Assembly: GCA_018340805.1 (NCBI GenBank)
Contig: JACMZG010001870.1
Span: 17,865,780 to 17,929,779, forward strand
Reading direction: 5' to 3'
Length of the DNA stretch: 64,000 nt
Source of the DNA: Microvelia longipes
Lineage: Eukaryota; Arthropoda; Insecta; Hemiptera; Veliidae
Of this stretch, positions 36,330 to 48,406 are shown one piece after another. Within the stretch, counting starts at the first letter, position 1; every line of letters begins with the position of its first letter. The notes under the pieces were generated by a model. The model did no database searches. It worked only from the letters and a program-made list of their open reading frames with translations, and was not told where the DNA came from. A program made the position numbers and the translations under genes.

Positions 36330-39040
36330 GGTTTTCTGTTACATAATGTAGAGAAAAATCATTTACGATTTCAAATTGTTACATCTTAAAATAATCCTCA
36401 TCAAGTTTATTTAATTTAAAAAAATGAAGCATTAATATGTTCCTCCTTTTTAATCATAAAGCAAAGCAGTCAATAAATATATATATAAAAAATAGGAGAA
36501 ACTTTGTTTGAGTAGTAAGAGCTAAATCTTTATTGTTACATCCAATATCTGTCTTTTATAAAAAAAATGACTTAAAATATGAAACGAGTTAAAGTAATCA
36601 AATTTAAAAAGGCTGCAGGGCGTACCCCACTAAGTAATTTACGATTCTATGTATTTTTATTTGTGTATATACTCTTTTTATTTTTACTCAATTTTTACTT
36701 ATCAAGACTTACTTTTTTCTGTTATGTTTTTTTATTTTTGAATAATTTTATTTCTATTTACTTTATTTACCTAACATTACATTACATTTTTTAGCAAAAA
36801 TCTCATTACTTTTAAAGTTAATTCTCTTTAATAAAATGCTGTGTTTCTTCAAATAAAATTCTAATTAATGCTACATTTAATAACTAGGTTTGTTTAAAAA
36901 AATATACATATATATAAAAATATAATTACACACAAGTACACATATAAACTAAATTGTACCTCTATAATCTTTTTTTTTTAAATTTCCTAATAAGTTTTAT
37001 TCCTATAATTCTTTGTAAATATATAAAAGATTTTAACCTCGTTCCTTTATTCTCTGAATGTTTATCTCTCCTAATAAGAAGTGTTACGATTAAAAAACTG
37101 TACAAATAGCGCTAAGTTATTATATTTTTAAATATATCATACTATTTTAATCATATTTATTCGTACTTTTCATTTTCGTAAAATGAAATATAATTATAAG
37201 TCAACATTATGAAAAATATTTTTAATTAACAATTTAGTGATTGACGACGATTCATTGTAGATAAAAAATATTTAATGTATTCCCTGAATTATTAAAAATT
37301 CTGGGGCGGAGGTCCGCAAGCCGGTCGAAATTTCTTTGAAACGCGCGCTTTCTTGTTCAATCGAACTAATTCTAATATATGCATTAGTTTTCATATTTAA
37401 TAACCTGAGCAGTAGGGTCACAACTTGTTAACGTGATATCATGTCAATAACGATATAATGTTAACTTAGTATCACGATTTAAGAGAAAGGACGTATTAGA
37501 TTTTGAAAAAAAATAATATATCTTGAAATAGAGGTAATTTTAAATTTTCAGATGGTAAACAAATTATTTTTTACAATATAAATTGTTATGTCAGTCTGAT
37601 GTGTTTAAAGTCCGTATCGATTGACTACTAAATAACAACAAAAATGACTTTAACTTGTAAAATGGGATGTATGTAAGCTTGAGTATATTTGGTAGTCTTT
37701 TTTGATTATTTTTAAATAATTTATTAATAAAAGGTATTTTACTAAAATTGTTAGAAACGAAAGAAAAAATTAAGCAAAGTATTTCAAATGTTAATAATTA
37801 TTATCAGATGAATAAAGTTAAAAAATAAATAAAGAGAAAAAATGTACAAAGAGATAATTTTGGTTAAATTTAGTCGGACAAAAAAAAGGAAAAAACTGGA
37901 CTAATCTTAAAAAGCCTTTTGTTCTTATTTTTCTCTTTGAAAGTTTTATTGAAACTTTTATAAACTTTTAATAGGGTTCTATGTACTTTTTATTTTATTT
38001 TTTCACATTGTTGAGAGAAGTTTTACAATGGCATAATTTTTAATGTTTAAAAGTCAAATGATCATAAATATTGAATGAACCGCTTTGCTGTGAGATTTTT
38101 TCTTATTAATAAATGGTATTTAGAGATATTAGTGTATAAAAACACCAAAAGCAATGTCGCATGGAAGCAGTAAAAACGGCTTTATTTTAAAAACATTATT
38201 TATTAAAAATGTTATTGCCAGATATTAGTGATCAAAAACACCGGCATGGAAGCGGTTAAAACACCTTTATTTTAAAAACTATTTGTCGTCAACCATAAGC
38301 TTTCAAGCTGAGGGGAATAACAAAAAATTAATTTTGTTTTTAATAAATATAATATAGTTTCAACTAGATTAATAGAAAAAATCCAATTTTTATATAACCA
38401 TTAATATACATACATAGCTACATAATAGACATAGCTAGTTCAGCTTAATGAGTAGTTTAGCCATGCTTCTCAAATTTTTTATTGGAGTTTTCTAATTTTG
38501 TTTGTATACAATTGTGTACATATGGTTCGCAAAATGTTTTTTTTTTCAAATGTATTAATGAAAAGATCTTACCTTAAAACGTTTGTTCGATCTATTTACT
38601 TTTAAATTGTTTATTTTGGTACAATTTAGTGCAAAATCCTTTTTTTTAAATATTATTTTGAATTTGCAATGAATTTCTGTTTATCTTTTATTATCTTTAT
38701 TGCGGTAAAATGTTTTTAAAAATGTTCATTAGAATAAATAAACTGTATGCCAGGGATTCACATTTGTATTTATGAAGTGATCTCTACGACCTACATATAC
38801 TTGTTGGAGAAGTGTGTACCAATACTATAATAGTGAATGTTTCTAATTTTAGCTGATTCGATGAGGAAAAATGAGCTGCAATTTTTATTTACAAAAATAA
38901 ATAGTTTTTAAGATAGCCTACCTAAAAATCAAAACTTAAGTTTATATGTCAACAAATAATACTCTCTGTGACTGTAAAATTTAGTATGCACACAGGTACT
39001 ACGTCAAATTCGTGTCAAAGCCATCGAGTTACTCATAGTT
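36330..39040. other. AT-rich DNA, probably GPCR intron
   Basis: No further receptor exon recognised. A left half of a family B element is at 37296-37440. Near 38105-38285 two diverged tandem units share GATATTAGTG, AAAACACC and GGAAGC. Confidence 0.45.
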
Positions 39041-39043
39041 AGA

Positions 39044-39243
39044 GATATTTTTAGTAGAGGGCTATTGTTTGAATTTTAAAGCATTAAAAAGTTACATGAA
39101 CACTTTTGAAAATTAATATACTACAGGTGTTTGTATAGTAGAACGTTTATAATACAAAATTGATTTAACCTTAACCCATATAACCTTAACTCACTCTAAG
39201 GAGAGGTTTCCATGAGGTTATTAAGAGCTCTTGGGGCCTTTCA
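39044..39243 (-). mobile_element. degenerate hAT-like MITE
   Basis: AGAGATATTTTTAGTAGAGG at one side and GGAGAGGTTTCCATGAGG near the other match the reverse copy at 16255-16559. Ends are eroded. Confidence 0.5.
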
Positions 39244-39278
39244 AAAGGTGACATCTTTTTGCTAACCACAAAAAGATA

Positions 39279-39664
39279 GGTACTTATTTACTTGGTTCCC
39301 AACATAAAGTTGGGACCCAAGTAAATATGGCGATATAGGGCAATTATTCACTTGGGTACCGACAATATATTTACTAAATTATACAAAAGAAATTATTTAA
39401 CATCTCAATAGGGGATGTTGAAAAGCAAAGGGGCTATTGTATGGGGTTGAGAAGGGGGGAAAAAGAAAAAATTGATAATTAAGTAAATAAGATAATATAG
39501 TGCGAAAGTACCCTTTATTCCCAACATAAAATGGGGACCCAAGTAAATAAGTGCCCGAAACGGAGGGATTTTAATAGAGTTTAGACAGACCTCCTAGTTC
39601 CTATACCCAAATCCACTAGATTTTTTCAGATAAATTGAGGTTGGGAACCAAGTAAATAAGTGCC
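39279..39664. mobile_element. 386-bp MITE with 25-bp inverted termini
   Basis: Left GGTACTTATTTACTTGGTTC and right GAACCAAGTAAATAAGTGCC differ at one position over 25 bases. Two further internal copies of the terminal motif lie near 39313-39335 and 39517-39555. No coding frame. Confidence 0.75.
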
Positions 39665-40290
39665 AATTAGACATTACTAAACATAAGAGGGATATGACAT
39701 TATGTCCCCCTAATGTATTTACTAGGATGATTCCCCAGGTGTAGGCATGTTACATTCCTTGATGCTTGTGAAACAATGGAATTGATAATTATTTAAGAAA
39801 TCGTGACTGATTATAAACTAAGTGGCTATTGAAAGACACATGTGACATGTCATTTTTCCAAATCAATGTGATGCAGTGTTTAGTCGACTCTCATGTAGGC
39901 GGTATAAGGAAACTATAATTAGTTTAGTTGGGAAAGTTATTGTTAAGTTGAGTATAACTTTTGTAATAATATAAAAGCTACTTATTTCACTTAACTTACA
40001 CTTACTTTATTAAGCTTTTCCTTAGAAAACCACTGAAGAAGAGGTAGAGTAACCACTCAATTAAGTAGTTATGTTGTGGGAGTTCTTAAGGCCAATAATA
40101 AACATCCGATTAACATTAAATCAATCTCCTTTCCACTTTCCTCATTAGAACCTACTCATTAGACTCATGACGCATTAAAATTTCGCTAAAATTTATGACG
40201 TAATTTCTTTTAATATTCCTTTAAACTTGTTAAATCCAAATAATAAGACGCAATATAAGACATGCGTCAAAATTAAATTTCTTAAATTTT

Positions 40291-41059
40291 ACTTATCCTT
40301 ATTTATACCGTATATAGGAAAAGTATTGTGTTTGAAAAAAATCCGAAACCAGGATGAAACCGGAATTATCCGTTTCAGGCGTTTTTAAGGCCTCCTTAGT
40401 GGTTTTCACAAAGATGTCTGCGTGTGTGTGTCTGTTATCTTCGTAGCGCCCAGTGCATTTATGCTACAGAGTTGAAAATTTGCACAAAAATCAGTCTACC
40501 ACTGTAGTTGTACTATTCAGAAAATATTTTTTTATAACGTCATTAACCTGTAATAATGACTCGAAAATTTCAAAAACTCATACAAAGCGGAAAAATTATG
40601 TGATCGGATTGAGATTTCGCACGCATGTGACTATGTATAAGACTAACATATGTGCCATGTTTCATCTCATTATCAGCATTAGTTCATTTGTTATCAAATA
40701 ACTTGTGCACATTTTTTAAAAAGATGTAAAAAATTGGGAAATGGTCCAATTGAGTTGAAATTCGTTACAAGTGTACTTATTTAGCTAATACACTAAGTTT
40801 TGTGCAATACAACAAGTATATCCATGATTTTATTTTGATCATAAAATTAAGGAGCATGACGCAATTGAATACAATGTCTGAGAATGATACGGTTGTATTT
40901 ACTATCTGAAGACAAGCGAAGCGAGTCCAAATGCATGTTAAAGTATAAATTTGGCGAATTGCATTTCAGAGGACGAGCGAAGCGAGTCCAAAGCTAGGAG
41001 GAGGAGCGTAGCGAATCCGATGTAATGAGGAAAAGTTCGGAGGTACCCCATACCCGATT
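40291..41059 (-). mobile_element. family A repeat, near full length, reverse
   Basis: Runs from ACTTATCCTTATTTATACCG to GGTACCCCATACCCGAT. Two hairpin copies are at 40915-40930 and 40973-40991 (GGACGAGCGAAGCGAGTCC). Confidence 0.85.
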
Positions 41060-41358
41060 TTTTTTCCTTTGCTTTCTATTTTGTAAAAATATAAGCTAGC
41101 TTTATATTGCTTTATGAAAACAAATATATGAAAATCATTAAATGTGGCAGTGTGAAGTAAAACGTAAGATTAAATTATAGATTATCTTTATAAAAATAAA
41201 GAAAGCGTTCAATATATTAAACTAAAGAAATAATTTACTAATTAATTAATGAAATACTATTAATAGTAATAATGTAATGCTGACTATTTTTCTTACTAAT
41301 AATTAATTATAAAAAATCTAAATATAACACATTAAAATATTTATATTTATTTTATTTA

Positions 41359-41392
41359 ATACTATCAGTCCTAATGAGGACTAATAGTATTT
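41359..41392. repeat. 34-bp near-perfect palindrome
   Basis: Centred on GTCCTAATGAGGAC and flanked by AATACTAT/ATAGTATT; one position breaks the symmetry. Confidence 0.7.
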
Positions 41393-41770
41393 CTTATCCA
41401 AATATCAATTTGTTTTTTGAGATAATTTTTTTTTGTAATTTAACATACATGGTTAAAAATAGCTTTCAACGTATAATACTTCTACCTCATAAGATTTTTT
41501 TTTTTGATAATTTGCTAAAAGAGTTTTATAAAGTCATAAAGGAACTTTTTTTGTGTGAATGCGATATATTGATTGGGTGGACAGATTTGGATAACGTGCG
41601 AGGGAAGGTGGGACAGAAGAGAGAACCTGTCACTGTTGATTGCATCTCACTTTTTTCTCATTTCATTCCTTTTTTTTTATTAATTTCATTCTTCAGTGAA
41701 TAATTATTTTATGTAAAATATTTTGAGTATTGGTAAAATACTCTAAAGTATATATTTTTCTTGGGAGTTA

Positions 41771-41843
41771 ATGCCCAAACTGCCACAGCGGCACTTTGGC
41801 AGCCTGGCGGTACCGCCGCTAATGCGGCTATGCCGCCAGGCAT
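41771..41843. repeat. GC-rich double hairpin
   Basis: GCCTGGCGG (41802-41810) pairs with CCGCCAGGC (41833-41841), with an inner GCCGC/GCGGC. The adjacent CTGCCA...TTGGCAG forms a second hairpin. It stands out strongly from the AT-rich flanks. Confidence 0.8.
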
Positions 41844-42990
41844 AATATTTTTCCTGGAATGGTATAGTATTTTATGTATAGGCTGGTCTAGTAGGTAAAG
41901 AATTTAAAATTGTTAGTGTATTTAAAAATATCCTAAATGAGTTATTTGTTGGCGTATTTAAACATACATAGTTTTTATTAATTTAAAAATGCACATACAT
42001 TTTAAAATATGCATATGCTAATAAAATGCATGAACTAATACATTTTTAAATGGACAAAATAAATAAGCTTTAGCTACAATAAATAATTATACAAAGCTTA
42101 ACGACTAATTTTTTCATCAATTAATAATGCCGAATGGGATCTTTTCAAACCCTTTGCAGTTGTCGAACTTTGGATGTGAATATTATTATTATCAATTATA
42201 TATATTATCATTACTAATTTTTCTGTATAATTATCACTATAATATCTTCCATATACTAAGTAATTCATCTATCAACTCCCGTCAGAGTCCAATCAGTGGA
42301 TTGTTTCTCTCACCAGACTTCTCAAGCCATCAAACTATACTAAGTCTAATACTTGTAACAATAATTGTTGTATTACTCAAAATAAAATATAAAAAAGCAT
42401 AATTTTAGTTTATACGTATTTATTAAAAAATAATTGCAAGTCTGTCAGTGTAAAAAACCTAACAAGATTATAAACTAAATTTTCTTTTCAGAAATAAGTT
42501 ATTACTCTAAAAGCTTAATCAAATGATTTAGCTAGTTGTTTATTATTAAGGGGAATAGTATAAGTCGCGTTGCATGCAAGTTTATTTTTAAATTATCAGC
42601 CAAAAATCAGCTTAATAACAGAGTATTTTTAAATTTCGAGAAAACCTGTCGTCGCCAAATCACTTTTTCTTGCGATATCGATGAAAGGAAATTAAGGAGA
42701 TAAAAGTTTGCGTGATTTGTCAGAGTAACCATTATTATTGACCTAATAGAAGTCGATTTTTGTTTACTATGTTTAAAATGGTTTCTATAATCTTACCAAT
42801 AAACCACAACAACGTTTTAGATACTATTCGCGCAAACTATTCTAAAGAATGATGGCTGTTTGTTAAATAAAAACAATTTAACGTTTAAAAAGTTAATTAT
42901 TAGAGAGACTGACTCGAGATAAGTAGTTAGCTAGATGAAGATAGTGCTATTGATTCATTACATTTTTGTTTAGTAATAGTAATTAGGGTG

Positions 42991-43087
42991 AGGTGATCGA
43001 TCACCTAGCTATTAGGCAACATAGTTGGAGCCCAACAATGTGGCCTAATAGCTACGTTAGTTAGCAATAAGGGCCTTATTGCTAACT
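42991..43087. repeat. cluster of three adjacent palindromes
   Basis: AGGTGATCGATCACCT (42991-43006) is a perfect 16-bp palindrome. TAGCTATTAGGC (43006-43017) pairs with GCCTAATAGCTA (43043-43054), with inner pairs ACAT/ATGT and GTTGG/CCAAC. AGTTAGCAATAAGG (43059-43072) pairs with CCTTATTGCTAACT (43074-43087). The three abut within 97 bases. Confidence 0.85.
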
Positions 43088-43423
43088 CCCTTAAATGGAA
43101 GATAAGGTTCTACCTTATAAGTCTTAGTGAGGATATATTTCTATCCAACCACAGAAAAGCAATGACATTACTGTAAGTTTCAATATCTTCAACTAGAAAC
43201 ATTTGCCTCCTGCCAGACTAGGTTCCTTGCCCTCAAAAACCATAAGGCAGAAACATATAAGCTAAAAACTATTCAAGGTTTTAAATTTTGCCTTAACCTT
43301 GGATCATTTGGGTTCAGGGATCTTTTACGAGTACCTGACCATTGTCCAAGATCGGAATCACTTGCTAAACGTTCTTTTTAAAGGACGGCACAAAAAATGT
43401 TACTCTTCGCATGAAAATCCTAG

Positions 43424-43504
43424 AGAACCCGACCAGGATCGAACCAGGACTGTCAGGTTTGGGTAGCAGACACACGAGCTACCCATTATACTATCTGAAC
43501 CCCT
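43424..43504 (-). repeat. tRNA-derived SINE head or tRNA pseudogene
   Basis: On the minus strand TAGTATAATGGG (43493-43482) resembles an A box and GGTTCGATCC (43446-43437) is a perfect B box. The T-stem halves (CCTGG on both sides) cannot pair and the acceptor ends do not match, so it is not a functional tRNA. A second B-box-like site is near 43655. Confidence 0.55.
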
Positions 43505-43963
43505 TCTTTATTAAGCAAAATTACTTTGCTTAAATCTTAAATGTACATATAACGGAAGAGCCTTGGATTTTAATGGATAGTTTGAAATCTAACGAGACTT
43601 AGGTGCAAATTTCAATTTTACGCAGAATTCAAATTCCTCAATCAAGGTTTCCTTTAGATGAGGATCGAACTACTGTCAGAGCTGTATGTCACGGTTGCAC
43701 TCTGGTGGAAAGCAGTTAAAATATGAATAACCCCAAAGAATTGGGAAAGTAATTACTGAAACTTATGCGTTTTCTTATTTAATGTTTTAGGTAAGAATCA
43801 AATCCCAAGATTCATCTCTGAGTTTAATTTTGTAAGTCAGTTTTTCTTTATACTTATACTTTTAATTTGGTAAAAGAAGGGCTTGGCAAGCCAAAGTTAG
43901 TGGATTAGAACTTGCATGAAACTAAAGATATACTTTTGAAACCAACAACGTTTAAAAAAAATC

Positions 43964-44360
43964 GTTGCTAGTTTAGTAGTATATAGGGCTTGTTAGCGCT
44001 ACTAAAGTAACAACGATTTTACAAGCCTAAAAAGCTATTTTTACTTGTTAGCAAAACTAGCTTTTCAAAATTATCGGAAACGGCTTTCTTTAAAGATTGT
44101 TGCCAATGTCGATGATATACTTATTCTTATATTTCTTAATGTTTTTAACTATTTTACGTTATAACTAGCAAAATAGTTGCTAGTTTAGTAGCATTTGTTA
44201 GCGCTACTATAGTAGCAAATATTTTAAAAGTATAAAAAAGGTAGTTTTACTTGTTAGTAAACTAGCTTTTTAGACTTCAGAAACGGCTTTTAAAGATTAT
44301 TGTCAATGTCGATAATATATTCATTTTTATATTTTTCAACATTTTTAACTATCTTATCTC
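43964..44360 (+). repeat. tandem duplication, about 200-bp units
   Basis: 43964-44160 and 44171-44360 share GTTGCTAGTTTAGTAG, TTGTTAGCGCTACTA and GAAACGGCTTT, with many differences and small gaps. Confidence 0.75.
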
Positions 44361-44812
44361 CAGACGGTGTATAATGTAAAGTTATTAACTAAGTTTTTTC
44401 TCCCTTGGGAGTGAAATTGTTTCCTATTATTGGGTTATAATAGGAATTAATTAGAGCCAATTATAACCATTTTTAGGGGAGTGGTATTCTTTAAATTTAT
44501 ACAGGTGACCAATCTTTTTTTGAATTTTTCCCGGGGGAGAGGGGGGGGGGTTCCCAAAATTTATAAGGGGGACACGACAAAAAACAATATTAGCTCAAAA
44601 TCCGTTTCAGGTCAAAAGAAGTTGTTTGGAGCAATAGAATTGTTTTTTTTTTTTATTATTTGGGGGCCGCACCCCCAAAATTTCTAAAGGGGAGCCGACC
44701 AAAAAAAATTTTTTATAGACTCGGGAGTTAAATACTTTGGTTCCTTTAGCGATTTTCCCAAATAAATTCGCAAAAATAGAAAACAATAAGATTAGACTGT
44801 GATTATTTCCTT

Positions 44813-45172
44813 TTTATCCCATTTCCATATATTTTCACTAAGAGTAGATATGAAAGTCAAAGCTTTCTTTTTTTATAAAAGTCATTTTTCCATTAAAGAT
44901 AAACATAAACTAAATGCTCTGGAGAGCAATATGTTTTAGTAGTAAATATCACTGACTAAATACATTTAGTTTTTTGTATTATGATAGTAAGGATGAATAT
45001 TTCAAGTATATAAAAGGAAAGCAAGAAGATTCGACTTTGATTTTTTTTCATTTTTATCCCATTCCTATACATTTTCCCCAAGAGTAAATATGAAAGTGAG
45101 AGGTTTCTTTTTCTATAAAAGGCGTTTTTCCATTAAAGATAAACAAACTTGATCTCTAGAGAGCAGAGTGAT
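44813..45172 (+). repeat. direct repeat pair, about 120-bp units, 240-bp spacing
   Basis: 44813-44932 and 45052-45172 share TTTTATCCCATT, AAGAGTA, ATATGAAAGT, TTTTTCCATTAAAGATAAAC and GAGAGCA. Confidence 0.8.
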
Positions 45173-45751
45173 AAAGGATGATACATTTTTTTGGTTTTGA
45201 TCTAGTTATGTATTCACGTCTAAACCATGTTTGTAAAACAAGATATTGGGAAACGTGAGAGGTCAGCTTCTTCATCAAATATCTCCTATCGCATTTCTCC
45301 AAATTTATCCCTGGAACATCAAGAGATCTCCTTTAACTGAATTCCAAAACAGAACCTCCAGGCATTGCTTTTTATTTTAATTTAATTCATAGAAAGCTTT
45401 TTATTAGAATTCTTCAAACTCAAAGTCCCTGTTTTTAAACGGACAAACCTATAATGAAATACATTTTTTAACGAAGCGTAATAAATACCGAATAGCTAGA
45501 GGAATGTTTCAAGTGACAAACCTTTATAAGTTTTAAATTTGATCAAACCAAAGGTTTTACTAATATATAATTCATTTCACATTGATCTAAAATCAAATAT
45601 AAATGCAAATAGAATTAACGTAACCTATACATATATAATTAACTCTCTGGATTCAATGGTTTCTAATAAATTGATTTTAGCTGAAATAAAATTAATAAAT
45701 AATTCAAAGATTTTAAAATATAAAATTCAAAATAATATTACAATTTCGTTT

Positions 45752-45907
45752 ACTTTTCCTCGTTTATACCGTAGGTATACATAAAAAGTATTGTGTTATT
45801 GTGTTGAACTAGAAATCCAAAACTGGGATGTCACCTAAATTATCCGTTTCAGATGTTTTTAAGACCTCCTGAATGGTATTTGCAAGTTGTTTTCTGTACT
45901 TGTGTTA

Positions 45908-45961
<54 letters not shown>

Positions 45962-46045
45962 TATATTAATATATATGTGTGTGTGTGTGGTGTGTGTGTG
46001 TGTGTAACATAATTGTAACTCCCAGTGTGTTTATACTGGAAATAA
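45752..46045 (-). mobile_element. family A terminal fragment split by a (TA)n(TG)n microsatellite
   Basis: Starts ACTTTTCCTCGTTTATACCG. The microsatellite fills about 45905-46007 where family A copies normally have a short CA/TG run, then the CTCCCAGTGTGTTTAT block resumes. The dinucleotide tract appears to have expanded within the element. Confidence 0.7.
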
Positions 46046-46089
46046 ATTTTTTAAACAGCTTGATTTAATTATTAATTTATTATTCTTAT

Positions 46090-46870
46090 ATTTCCTTAAC
46101 TACTGTAAGGAAAAGTATTGTGTTTTTGTTTCCCCAAAAATCCAATATCGTATTAAGCGCTTTTATGACGTTCTAAGCCGTTTACATCATACTGTCTGTC
46201 TATGTGTATGCGTGTGTATGTGTATCTGTGTTGCGCTAGAGAAACTGGGCGAAAATCAGACTTCAGGTCTAGTTAAGCTACCTGGAAAATAGTTGACCTA
46301 TCGCACCATTGTATTTAAGACAAATTTAAATCGATCAAGCGGTAAATCGATCTAATCGATCCAAACTTTTTTTATAATATATTTAATATCTGAGGACGAA
46401 CGAAACGAATCCGAAGACGTGTTGTAGTATAAATTTGGCGATCTGTATAATCTAAGGACTAGCGAAGCGAGTCCGAAGAGTAGTATAAATTTGGCGATCT
46501 GTATAATCTAAGGACTAGCGAAGCGAGTCCGAAGACGTGTTGTAGTATAAATTTGGCGATCTGTATAATCTAAGGACTAGCGAAGCGAGTCCGAAGACGT
46601 GTTGTAGTATAAATTTGGCGATCTGTATAATCTAAGACTAGCGAAGCGAGTCCGAAGACGTGTTGTAGTATAATTTGGCGATCTGTATAATCTAAGGACT
46701 AGCGAAGCGAGTCCGAAGACGTGTTGTAGTATAAATTGGCGATCTGTATAATCTAAGGACTAGCGAATGGAGTCCGAAGACGTGTTGTGTATAAACTTGG
46801 CGATCTGTAATCTAAAGACTAGCGAAGCGAGTCTGAAGAAGTGAGGATGAGAGCAGTGAAACCGTATGAA
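46090..46870 (-). mobile_element. family A repeat carrying an amplified hairpin array
   Basis: The 5' side holds the usual family A end (GGAAAAGTATTGTGTTTTTG). The middle is shortened, and the rest is a tandem array (46392-46836). It ends near GAGGATGAGAGCAGTGAA. Confidence 0.7.
46392..46836 (-). repeat. tandem array, about 61-bp unit, 8 copies, one GCGAAGC hairpin each
   Basis: Units contain GACTAGCGAAGCGAGTCCGA followed by AGACGTGTTGTAGTATAAAT and TTGGCGATCTGTATAATC. Spacing is 55-62 bases; several units are nearly identical, so the expansion is recent. Ordinary family A copies have one to three such units. Confidence 0.92.
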
Positions 46871-47640
46871 GCAGATTTTTTAAAATTATTTATATATTAC
46901 TGCATTGATGCAACAAGATTATACTTACCCTAATTTTATTGAATTTTTTTCTTGTTACTGTTATATAAATGTGTTTGTGCATTTCATTTTATGATTGAAC
47001 TTTTATATTTAATTAAAAATTAAATTACGTAAAGAAATAATTAAGTGAGTCATGTTAATAAACAATAATACATTATGTCGATACATATTTATTTAACAAC
47101 TTTATATCGTATGGATAATACATAGGTTTAATCCCTGTGACGTCAATGATTTCAATTCATTACCCGTTATATTACACTAAAACTAAACAAAGGATCACTT
47201 TTAAAATGTTTATAGACAATTTAAAAGATTAATTAAAGTAAACAAAAGGGTATGTTAATTTATAATGGCATACATGAAAATGCACACGTGATAATGTTAA
47301 AACCACGGTTTAAGTTAATGTATATTTAAACTCATGCATATTGGAATATTTGAAATTTGGTTTCGTTGCTTGTGTTTGTAAAATCGATATATTATTAAAA
47401 TAAAAGCTCTGTTTGAAATTTGGTAGGGTTTCGATTGTGATATATGCAGATTAAATAATAAATATTTGATTGATATTTTAGATTTAATCTTAGCGTAATA
47501 TTTCAAAAAAGTTCAGTTTTATTTTTCCTCCCTATTTTTAATTCAATCCCGACGAAGAAGGACCAAATTTGATTTAAATAATATATTATATGGATAGAGG
47601 GAACAATCAATTAGAAAATGTTTTGCAAAATAATTTAAAA

Positions 47641-48406
47641 CCGAGATTTCACCTAAATTATCCGTTTCAGGTGTTTTAAGATCACCTGAATGGTTTTCAC
47701 CAAATTGTCCGTCTGTTTATGTGTGTGTTTGTATGCTCTCTTTGTAGCTCCCAGCTTTTTATGGTAGAGTTGAAACTTGGTACAAATATCAGTCTTAAGG
47801 TATAGTTGTGCTATCTGCTTCTCCAACAAACAGTAAAACATTTTGAAAATTCGTGAAACGCAAGAAAATGTTTTGGTCAACCTGAGAGTTGGCACGCATG
47901 TAGCCATGTATGAGACTAACATATGTGCCTCGCAACTTTCCAAAGATTGTTGATGGAAAATTTTTTATTAGGTTGAGATTTAGCACAAATATAGAAAGTA
48001 GTACATGAGAGGATCATATGAGCTAAGTTTCATCGTATTATCATTATCGTTTCTTAAAAAGTTGTAAACATTCAAAAATTAATCCATTTGAGTTTAAATT
48101 TAGTTCAAGAGTATCTCTTAGCTTATAAATAAATATACTAAGTTTCGTTTCATTACGGCAAGAGTATCTAAAGTTTTTATTGGATCATTAAAGCAGCATC
48201 AAGGGAGGTCAGTGCCTGGATGGGTGAAAGCTAGAATAAAACTAATGTATGTACTCTGTAAGGACTAGCGAAGCAAATTTGAAGACGTTCATTTGGTGAC
48301 TTGTATATTTTAAGGACGTGGCAAGCGAGTCCGAAGTATTGAGGATGAGCGGAGCGAATCCGGTACGGTAAGGAAAAGTTCCGAGTTACCCTGTACCCGA
48401 TCATTT
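47641..48406 (-). mobile_element. family A repeat, near full length, reverse
   Basis: Starts CCGAGATTTCACC with the CCGTTTCAGG block and ends CCCTGTACCCGATC. A degenerate hairpin is near 48300. The apparent minus-strand frames here are repeat sequence. Confidence 0.8.

Noticed and set aside
36579..36794. Hydrophobic frame just after the GPCR exon, considered as the next transmembrane exon
   Set aside because: Poly-Phe/Leu/Tyr translation of T-rich intron with no receptor motif and no suitable acceptor.
41374..41703. 109-codon plus-strand frame
   Set aside because: Composition is that of AT-rich chance translation, and it begins inside a palindrome; no domain or splice support.
42127..42402. 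91-codon plus-strand frame with hydrophobic stretches, considered as a GPCR exon
   Set aside because: None of the conserved transmembrane motifs (DRY, WxP or NPxxY type) appear; hydrophobicity comes from AT-rich codons.
43424..43504. Functional tRNA gene on the minus strand
   Set aside because: The A and B boxes fit, but T-stem halves are both CCTGG and cannot pair, and the acceptor ends do not match.
47653..47986. Two overlapping minus-strand frames of about 96 and 63 codons
   Set aside because: They fall inside a family A element; similar broken frames occur in other copies without conservation.
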